The notes beneath the pieces were generated by a model that was given only the letters and a program-made list of their open reading frames with translations, did no database searches and had not been told where the DNA came from. The position numbers and the translations under genes are program-made. Positions 58,394-64,000 of a stretch of DNA of 64,000 bases are shown in pieces. Source of the stretch: JBBROS01 sp965213845 (GTDB lineage: Bacteria; Pseudomonadota; Alphaproteobacteria; Acetobacterales; Acetobacteraceae); the NCBI GenBank assembly GCA_965213845.1, contig CBDCAI010000014.1:186001-250000 (forward strand), read 5' to 3'. Each line of letters begins with the position of its first letter. Position 1 is the first letter of the stretch.

Positions 58394-59467
58394 TCAGGCG
58401 TTGCTGCCGCGGATGGCGTCGCACACGGCAGCGGTCACGTCGTTGGTGGTCGCGGTGCCGCCGAGGTCGGGGGTCATGAGGCCGGTGCCGCAGACCTTCT
58501 CCACCGCAGCCATCAGGGTCTTCGCGGCGGCGGGTTCGCCCAGGTGTTCCAGCATCATCGAGGCCGTCCAGAATGTCGCGACCGGGTTCGCGATCCCTTT
58601 CCCGGTGATGTCGAACGCGCTGCCGTGGATCGGCTCGAACATGCTGGGGAAGCGCCTCTCGGGGTCCACGTTCCCCGTGGGCGCGATCCCGAGCGAGCCG
58701 GCGAGGGCGGCGGCCAGGTCCGAGAGGATGTCGGCGTGCAGGTTGGTGGCGACGACGGTGTCGATGCTGCCGGGCTTGAGCACCATGCGCGTGGTCATGG
58801 CGTCCACCAGTTCCTTGTCCCAGGTCACGTCCGGGAAGTCCTTCGCGACCAGGGCCGCAATCTCGTCCCAGAACACCATGCCGTGACGCTGGGCGTTGCT
58901 TTTGGTCACGACGGTGATGTGCTTGCGCGGACGCTTCTGCGCCTCCGCGAAGGCGAAGCGCATGATCCGCTCGACGCCGCGGCGCGTGAAGATGCTGGTC
59001 TCGGTCGCGACCTCCTCGGGCAGGCCGCGGTGGGCCCGGCCGCCATTGCCGGAGTACTCCCCCTCGCTGTTCTCGCGCACGATCAGCCAGTCGAGGTCCT
59101 GTGCGCCCACGTTGCGCAGCGGGCTGGTGACGCCCGGCAGAATGCGGGTGGGGCGCACGTTGGCATACTGGTCGAAGCCCTGGCAGATGGGCAGGCGCAG
59201 GCCCCACAACGTGATGTGGTCGGGGATGTCGGCGGCGCCGACCGCGCCGAACAAAATGGCGTCCATGCCGCGGATCTGGTCGAGCCCATCCTCCGGCATC
59301 AGCGCGCCGGTGCGGCGATACCGGTCCGATCCCCAGTCGAAGTGGGTGACGTCCAGCTTGAAGCCGCCGTCCCGGGCGGCAAGCACCTCGAGCGCCTGCA
59401 GCGCGGCGCCGACGACTTCCGGCCCGATCCCGTCGGCAGGGATGGAGGCGATCCGGTATTCGCGCAT
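58394..59467 (-). CDS. Tartrate dehydrogenase / D-malate dehydrogenase-type beta-decarboxylating enzyme
   Basis: This 357-residue member of the isocitrate/isopropylmalate dehydrogenase family has IASIPADGIGPEVVGAALQAL at the start, LWGLRLPICQGFDQYANVRP near 86-105, LIVRENSEGEYSGNGGR near 129 and MFEPIHGSAFDITGKGIANP near 268. The NSEGEYSGNGGR form is typical of tartrate and D-malate dehydrogenases rather than LeuB. It would oxidise and decarboxylate a 2-hydroxy-dicarboxylate using NAD. ATG 59467 has AAGGA upstream. Divergent from a dpp-type importer. Confidence 0.85.
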   Translation of the reverse strand: MREYRIASIPADGIGPEVVGAALQALEVLAARDGGFKLDVTHFDWGSDRYRRTGALMPEDGLDQIRGMDAILFGAVGAADIPDHITLWGLRLPICQGFDQYANVRPTRILPGVTSPLRNVGAQDLDWLIVRENSEGEYSGNGGRAHRGLPEEVATETSIFTRRGVERIMRFAFAEAQKRPRKHITVVTKSNAQRHGMVFWDEIAALVAKDFPDVTWDKELVDAMTTRMVLKPGSIDTVVATNLHADILSDLAAALAGSLGIAPTGNVDPERRFPSMFEPIHGSAFDITGKGIANPVATFWTASMMLEHLGEPAAAKTLMAAVEKVCGTGLMTPDLGGTATTNDVTAAVCDAIRGSNA

Positions 59468-59516
59468 GGGTAGTCCTTTATGACGAGATCGCCCGGCTTT
59501 AGCCCGGCTTGCCACC

Positions 59517-59532
59517 GCCGGGAATGCCCGGC
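59517..59532. repeat. Small palindrome in divergent promoter region
   Basis: GCCGGG-AATG-CCCGGC, a perfect 6-bp inverted repeat, lies between the dehydrogenase and the binding-protein gene. It could be an operator. No convincing promoter is visible in this gap. Confidence 0.25.
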
Positions 59533-59570
59533 AGAAAGGTCGGGCTGGAATTGAAGCGAGGAGCCCGCCG

Positions 59571-61085
59571 ATGCGCCGAACTCTCATGGCCGTGGCCGCG
59601 CTGGCATCGCTCCTCGCTGGCAGCATGGCCCCTGCCCAGGCCCAGACGCTACGGATCGCGCTGCGGGAGGATCCGGACGCGCTGGACCCCACGCTGGCAC
59701 GCACCTACGTCAGCCGCATCGTCTTCGCCGGCCTCTGCGACAAGCTGTTCGACATCGACGAGACGCTGAAGACGGTGCCGCAGCTGGCGCTGTCGTATGC
59801 GTGGACTACGCCGGTGGAGCTGGTGATCAAGCTGCGCCCCGGCGTCGTGTTCCACGACGGCGAGCCGATGGACGCGGCCGCGGTGAAGTACTCGCTGGAG
59901 CGGCATCTGACGATGCCGGGCAGCTTCCGCCGCAGCGAGATCAACGCGATGGACCATGTCGACGTGGTCGATCCGCTGACGGTCAGGATCGTGCTGAAAG
60001 CGCCGTCTTCGCCGTTCCTGGCGCAGTTGACCGACCGGGCCGGGATGATCGTCTCGCCCAAGGCGGCCGAGGCGGCGGGCAAGGATTTCGGGCTGCATCC
60101 GGTGTGCGCCGGGCCGTATCGCTTCGTCGAGCGCGTGCCGCAGGACCGCATCGTGCTGGAGCGGTTCCCGCAATACTGGGACAAGGATGCGGTGAAGCTG
60201 GAACGGGTGACCTACCAGCCGATCCCGGACAGCTCGGTGCGGCTGGCGAACCTGCGGGCCGGCAGCATCGACCTGTCGGAGTATATCGTGCCGACGGACG
60301 TGGACGCGGTGAAGGCCGACCCGAAGCTGCGGATCGTGACCTCGGACAGCCTGGGCTTCGAGACGATCATGTTCAACGTGGGCAATGGGCCGCGGGCCGG
60401 GTCGCCGATCGGGCGGGACAGCCGGGTGCGCCGGGCGTTCGAGGCGTCGATCGACAGGGAGGCGTTGATCCAGGTGGTGTACAACGGCCTGTTCGCGACG
60501 ACGGCGCAGGCGGTGCCACCCGGCAGCGCGATGTATGCGAAGGCGGTGCAGCCGCAGCCGCGTGACGTGGCGAAGGCCAAGGCGTTGTTGAAGGAGGCCG
60601 GGGTGACCCTGCCCGTGGTCGTGAACCTGACGGTCCCGAACAACCCGGACCTGCGGCAGGCGGGCGAGGTCATCCAGTCCATGGCGGGCGAGGCCGGGTT
60701 CGACGTGCGGCTCACGGCGTCGGAGTACGCCTCCGCCCTGAGTGCCGCCACGCGAGGCGACTTCGAGGCGTTCCTGACGGCATGGTCCGGGCGGGTCGAT
60801 CCCGATGGCAACCTGTTCAGCTTCATCCACTCCGGCGGCGCACTGAACGACGGCAAGTTCGCCAACCCCGCGGTCGACGCCCTGCTGGACAAGGCGCGCG
60901 CCGTCTCCGACGTGACTGAACGCCAGGCGATCTATGCCGAGATGTTGAAGCTGACGGCGCAGGACCTGCCGATCTTCTACATCTGGCAGCTGAAGAACAT
61001 CGTCGGCATCTCGGCGAAGGTCACGGGCTTCCGGCCGGTGGCGGACGGGATGATCCGCCTGCAGGGCGTCTCGGTTGCCCGGTGA
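59571..61085 (+). CDS. ABC transporter substrate-binding protein, family 5 (second dpp-type system)
   Basis: This 504-residue receptor has signal MRRTLMAVAALASLLAGSMAPAQA and the family 5 features LRIALREDPDALDPTLARTYVSRIVF, ELVIKLRPGVVFHDGEPMDAAAV, CAGPYRFVERV and PQYWDKDAVKLERVTY. GAGGAG precedes ATG 59571. It is followed by permeases B and C, but no ATPase gene appears before the D-2-hydroxyacid dehydrogenase, so ATPases must come from elsewhere, perhaps the fused protein at 47 kb. Confidence 0.9.
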   Translation: MRRTLMAVAALASLLAGSMAPAQAQTLRIALREDPDALDPTLARTYVSRIVFAGLCDKLFDIDETLKTVPQLALSYAWTTPVELVIKLRPGVVFHDGEPMDAAAVKYSLERHLTMPGSFRRSEINAMDHVDVVDPLTVRIVLKAPSSPFLAQLTDRAGMIVSPKAAEAAGKDFGLHPVCAGPYRFVERVPQDRIVLERFPQYWDKDAVKLERVTYQPIPDSSVRLANLRAGSIDLSEYIVPTDVDAVKADPKLRIVTSDSLGFETIMFNVGNGPRAGSPIGRDSRVRRAFEASIDREALIQVVYNGLFATTAQAVPPGSAMYAKAVQPQPRDVAKAKALLKEAGVTLPVVVNLTVPNNPDLRQAGEVIQSMAGEAGFDVRLTASEYASALSAATRGDFEAFLTAWSGRVDPDGNLFSFIHSGGALNDGKFANPAVDALLDKARAVSDVTERQAIYAEMLKLTAQDLPIFYIWQLKNIVGISAKVTGFRPVADGMIRLQGVSVAR

Positions 61086-61118
61086 GGTCAGCGGGGTCTG
61101 CGGACGGGGGGTGCCCCG

Positions 61119-62066
61119 GTGAAGTCGCACCTGGGCGCGCGGCTGCTTCAGGTCATCCCGACGATCCTGCTGGTGAGCGTTCTGGTGTTCGCCTTGCAGC
61201 AGCTGATGCCCGGCGACCCCGCGATGGTGCTGGCCGGCGAGGAGCGCGGCGATCCGCAGGTGCTGGCGCAGATCCGGGCGGAGCTTTGGCTCGACCGTGC
61301 GTTGCCCGTGCAATACCTCCATTGGATCGGCAACGTGCTGCGCGGCGACCTGGGGTTCAGCTGGCGCATCCGGGAGCCGGTGGCCCGGCTGATCCTGACC
61401 AAGCTGCCCGTCACGCTGCAGCTGGGCGTCATGGCCTTCGGCATCGCGCTGGCGATCGGGGTGCCGATGGGCATCCTGTCGGCCGTCTACCGCAACCGCG
61501 GGCTGGATTACGCCGCCAACCTGGTCGGGCTGGCCGGCCTGTCGATCCCGAACTTCTGGCTCGGCATCATGCTGATCCTGCTGGTGTCGGTGAAGCTGGG
61601 CTGGCTGCCACCCTCCGGCTACGTGCCGCTGACCGAGGACTGGCGGCAGTCGCTGGCCACCACCATCATGCCGGCCTTCGTGCTGGGCAACGCCATCGCC
61701 GCCATATTGATGCGGCATACCCGCAGCGCCATGCTGACCGCGCTGGACCAGGACTACGTGCGGACGGCGCGGGCGAAGGGGCTGGGCGAGATGCGGGTGG
61801 TGCTGCGCCACGCCTTCCGCAACGCGTTGGTGCCGGTCGTGACGCTCGGCGCGCTGGAGCTGGGCACGCTGCTGAGCGGCGCCGTGCTGACCGAGCAGGT
61901 GTTCTCCATCCCCGGGTTCGGCAAGCTGGTCGTGGACGCCGTGTTCAACCGCGACTATCCCGTGGTGCAGGGCGTCGTTCTGGTGACCGCGTGCCTGTAC
62001 ATCCTGCTGAACCTGCTTGCCGACGTGCTGTATGCCGTGATCAACCCGCGGCTGCGGTCGGCATGA
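61119..62066 (+). CDS. ABC permease, DppB type (second dpp-type system)
   Basis: This 315-residue permease has N-terminal LGARLLQVIPTILLVSVLVFALQQLMPGDPA, the WIGNVLRGDLGFSWRIREPV periplasmic loop and coupling loop ALDQDYVRTARAKGLGEMRVVLRHAFRNALVP. GTG 61119 lies 33 bases after the receptor stop. Its TGA overlaps a mini-ORF ATG, as in the 46.6 kb junction. Confidence 0.9.
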   Translation: MKSHLGARLLQVIPTILLVSVLVFALQQLMPGDPAMVLAGEERGDPQVLAQIRAELWLDRALPVQYLHWIGNVLRGDLGFSWRIREPVARLILTKLPVTLQLGVMAFGIALAIGVPMGILSAVYRNRGLDYAANLVGLAGLSIPNFWLGIMLILLVSVKLGWLPPSGYVPLTEDWRQSLATTIMPAFVLGNAIAAILMRHTRSAMLTALDQDYVRTARAKGLGEMRVVLRHAFRNALVPVVTLGALELGTLLSGAVLTEQVFSIPGFGKLVVDAVFNRDYPVVQGVVLVTACLYILLNLLADVLYAVINPRLRSA

Positions 62067-62080
62067 GCACGCCCCGTTGA
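62063..62080 (+). other. Five-codon mini-ORF linking dppB-type and dppC-type genes (second system)
   Basis: ATG 62063 overlaps the permease B stop (ATGA), encodes MSTPR, and its TGA overlaps the TTG start of permease C (TTGA), repeating the design at 46570-46596 with unrelated sequence. Confidence 0.4.
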
Positions 62081-62931
62081 GCGGCACCGCATCCCGCAGC
62101 CCGGCCTCCCTCGCCTGGCGCCGCTTCCGCGGGCGGCCCGCGGCGGTGGCCGGGTTCATCGTGATCGCGACCTTCGTGCTGGTGGCCGCGGCGGCGCCGC
62201 TCGTCGCCCCCTACGACCCCGCCGCGACGAGCTGGTCGCTGGTGCGCAAGGCGCCGTCATGGGCGCACTGGATGGGCACGGACGAGAACGGGCGGGACGT
62301 GCTGTCGCGCGTCGTGTTCGGGGCGCGCGCCTCGTTGCTGGCCGGCGTCGTGTCGGTGCTGATCGCCGGCGGGATCGGCGTGCTTGTCGGGCTGCTGGCG
62401 GGCTTCCTGGGCGGCAAGACGGACCTCGTGATCGGCCGGGTGACGGATGCCATGCTGGCCTGCCCCTTCCTGATCCTGGCGATCGCGCTCGCGGCCTTCC
62501 TGGGCCCGGATCTCACGAACGCCATGATCGCCATCGGCGTGACCGCGGCGCCCGTGTTCGTGCGGGTGGCGCGCGGCGCCACCATGGACGCCGCCACCAA
62601 CGAGTATGTCGAGGCGGCGCGGGCGCTCGGTAACCCGCCCTGGCGCGTGGCGGTGCGGCACGTCGCCCCCAACATCGTGCCGCCCATCCTGGTGCAGGCG
62701 ACCCTGGCCATCGCGACCGCGATCATCGCCGAGGCAAGCCTGTCGTTCCTGGGCCTCGGTCAGCAGCCCCCGGCCCCCAGCTGGGGCAGCATGCTGAACT
62801 CGGCGCAGCGGTTCCTGACCCAGGCGCCCTGGCTCGCCGTGTTCCCGGGGCTGGCGATCTTTGTGGCGGTGCTGGCCTTCAACCTGGTCGGCGACGGGCT
62901 GCGCGACGCGCTGGACCCGAGGCGACGATAG
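62077..62931 (+). CDS. ABC permease, DppC type (second dpp-type system)
   Basis: This 284-residue permease has APLVAPYDPAATSW, WMGTDENGRDVLSRVVFGARASLLAG near 65-90, the coupling loop ATNEYVEAARALGNPPWRVAVRHVAPNIVPP and SFLGLGQQPPAPSWG. TTG 62077 is the only start close to the upstream gene. No Shine-Dalgarno is visible, suggesting translation depends on upstream ribosomes. Confidence 0.87.
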   Translation: MSGTASRSPASLAWRRFRGRPAAVAGFIVIATFVLVAAAAPLVAPYDPAATSWSLVRKAPSWAHWMGTDENGRDVLSRVVFGARASLLAGVVSVLIAGGIGVLVGLLAGFLGGKTDLVIGRVTDAMLACPFLILAIALAAFLGPDLTNAMIAIGVTAAPVFVRVARGATMDAATNEYVEAARALGNPPWRVAVRHVAPNIVPPILVQATLAIATAIIAEASLSFLGLGQQPPAPSWGSMLNSAQRFLTQAPWLAVFPGLAIFVAVLAFNLVGDGLRDALDPRRR

Positions 62932-62987
62932 GAAATCTCTGAGACCAGCCAGCGGAAACGGCGATAGAACCGGCAAGGGAGATGACG

Positions 62988-63962
62988 ATGCGTGTGGCGG
63001 TGATGGACGATTGGCAGGGCGTGGCGTGTGGTGCGGCGGACTGGACGGCGCTCCAGGCGCGGGCTGAAGTGGTGTTCCTGGGCGGCGCCTTCGCCGACGA
63101 GGATGCGGCCGTGGCGGCGCTGGCGGAGTTCGACGCCGTGATCCCGATGCGGGAGCGGACCCCGTTCACCACCAGCCTGGTGCGGCGCCTGCCGCGGCTG
63201 CGTCTGATCGCGCAGACCGGCGGCCGGGCGACGACGATGGACCTGGAGACGGTGACCGCGCAGGGGATCCTGGTGTGCAACACGCTGGGCGAACGCTCCT
63301 CCCTCGGTACGGCGGAGCTGACGCTGGGATTGATGCTGGCGGCGGCGCGGCGCATCCCGCAAGGCGACGCGGCCATCCGCGCCGGGCGGTTCCAGGAGGG
63401 CGTGGGGATCGGCCCGGTGCTGGACGGGCTGACGCTGGGCATCGTCGGCTTCGGCCGCATCGGCGCCAAGGTCGGGGCGTATGGGCGGGCGCTGGGCATG
63501 CGGCTGATCGCCTGGTCGCCGAACCTGACGACGGAGAAGGCCGAGGCCGGGGGCGCCACGCTGGTGACGCGCGACGCGCTGCTGGAGCAGGCGGACGTGG
63601 TCAGCCTGCATGTCGTGCTGTCGGCCCGGTCGCGCCACATGATCGGTGCGGCGGAGCTGGCGCGAATGAAGCCCGGCGCGCTGCTGGTGAACACGTCGCG
63701 CGGGCCGCTGGTGGACGAGGCGGCGCTGCTGGCCGCGCTGCACGAGGGCCGGGTCATGGCGGCGCTGGACGTGTTCGACCAGGAGCCGCTGGCGGCCGAC
63801 GCGCCGATCCGGACGGCGCCGAATACCGTGTTGACGCCGCATGTCGGCTACGGCACCACCGACACCTTCCGGCAGTTCTATCGGGAAAGCATCGAAAACA
63901 TCCTCGCCTTCCTCGACGGGGCGCCGCAACGCATGGTCAACCCGGCAGCCATCGGGAAGTAA
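62988..63962 (+). CDS. D-2-hydroxyacid dehydrogenase family protein
   Basis: This 324-residue NAD-dependent dehydrogenase has the nucleotide motif GIVGFGRIGAKVG near 147. The catalytic Arg is in NTSRGPLVDE, with Glu in the FDQEPL region and His in TPHVGYGT. It reduces or oxidises a 2-oxo/2-hydroxy acid. ATG 62982 is also in frame, but AGGGAG touches it directly, so ATG 62988 with correct spacing is preferred. The 56-base gap after permease C allows co-transcription. Confidence 0.87.
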   Translation: MRVAVMDDWQGVACGAADWTALQARAEVVFLGGAFADEDAAVAALAEFDAVIPMRERTPFTTSLVRRLPRLRLIAQTGGRATTMDLETVTAQGILVCNTLGERSSLGTAELTLGLMLAAARRIPQGDAAIRAGRFQEGVGIGPVLDGLTLGIVGFGRIGAKVGAYGRALGMRLIAWSPNLTTEKAEAGGATLVTRDALLEQADVVSLHVVLSARSRHMIGAAELARMKPGALLVNTSRGPLVDEAALLAALHEGRVMAALDVFDQEPLAADAPIRTAPNTVLTPHVGYGTTDTFRQFYRESIENILAFLDGAPQRMVNPAAIGK

Positions 63963-63984
63963 GAAACCAAAAAGGGAGATCGCG

Positions 63985-64000
63985 ATGCTCGCTTGGGCCG
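63985..64000 (+). CDS. Start of a further gene (cut by window edge)
   Basis: ATG at 63985 with AAGGGAG six bases upstream, the same leader pattern as the previous gene, 22 bases after its stop. Only MLAWA is visible, so no product can be named. Confidence 0.5.

Overview
The window is a uniformly GC-rich bacterial chromosome segment. It fits an alphaproteobacterium, most likely of the Acetobacteraceae (Roseomonas-like) type. This placement is inferred from the alphaproteobacterial flagellar factor FliX beside flgI, a DksA that has lost most zinc-ligand cysteines, the density of ABC uptake systems, and IS5-type transposase debris. There is no rRNA, tRNA, CRISPR array or prophage. Most genes sit in tight operons with ATGA, GTGA or TTGA stop/start overlaps.

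Layout. 1-1.2 kb (minus): start of a lytic transglycosylase, cut by the window edge, and a CobC-like aminotransferase. 1.2-4.7 kb: DUF72 protein, LysR regulator and an oxalate/formate-type MFS carrier. 4.7-15.4 kb (plus): acyl-CoA metabolism, with 3-hydroxyisobutyrate dehydrogenase, methylcrotonyl-CoA-type carboxylase (beta then alpha), a DUF35/thiolase-like pair, an acyl-CoA synthetase, a two-subunit CoA-transferase and an alpha/beta hydrolase. An orphan autotransporter-like repeat frame lies in the middle of it. 15.4-20.2 kb (minus): a hydantoinase operon with two N-carbamoyl-D-amino-acid hydrolases, a glutathione transferase and two unrecognised tandem lipoproteins that end in the same 11-residue peptide. 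20.3-23.1 kb: prpD-prpC. 23.4-24.0 kb: histone H1-like protein. 24.0-26.5 kb (minus): glycosyltransferase, OtnK sugar-acid kinase and a decayed otnC. 26.5-28.8 kb: flgI, flgJ-like and a FlgN-like gene, divergent from fliX, with a sigma-54 promoter. 28.9-32.8 kb: dksA, radical SAM protein, maleylacetoacetate-isomerase-like GST, polysaccharide-deacetylase-like enzyme and PcaD-like hydrolase.

32.9-50.8 kb holds three transport-linked operons. Each substrate-binding-protein gene that opens an operon is preceded by a -24/-12 (sigma-54) promoter at ideal spacing: two tandem family-5 binding proteins; livJHMGF with a YdhR-like protein, a DUF29 protein and a flavin monooxygenase; and a dpp-type system with another flavin monooxygenase. 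A divergent alanine-racemase-like gene lies between the first two. The common theme is probably scavenging and oxidative or hydrolytic breakdown of nitrogen-containing organic compounds under RpoN control. This is inferred; no substrate can be named.

50.8-52.6 kb: ABC-F ATPase (minus). 52.6-54.7 kb is the accessory part: two internally deleted IS5-family remnants, several related inverted-repeat ends, a 23-bp-armed palindrome and a lower-GC pseudogene. 54.8-57.4 kb: NMT1/SsuA-type ABC importer. 57.4-59.5 kb: manganese catalase and, convergent to it, a tartrate-dehydrogenase-like enzyme. 59.6-64.0 kb: a second dpp-type importer, a D-2-hydroxyacid dehydrogenase and the first codons of another gene.
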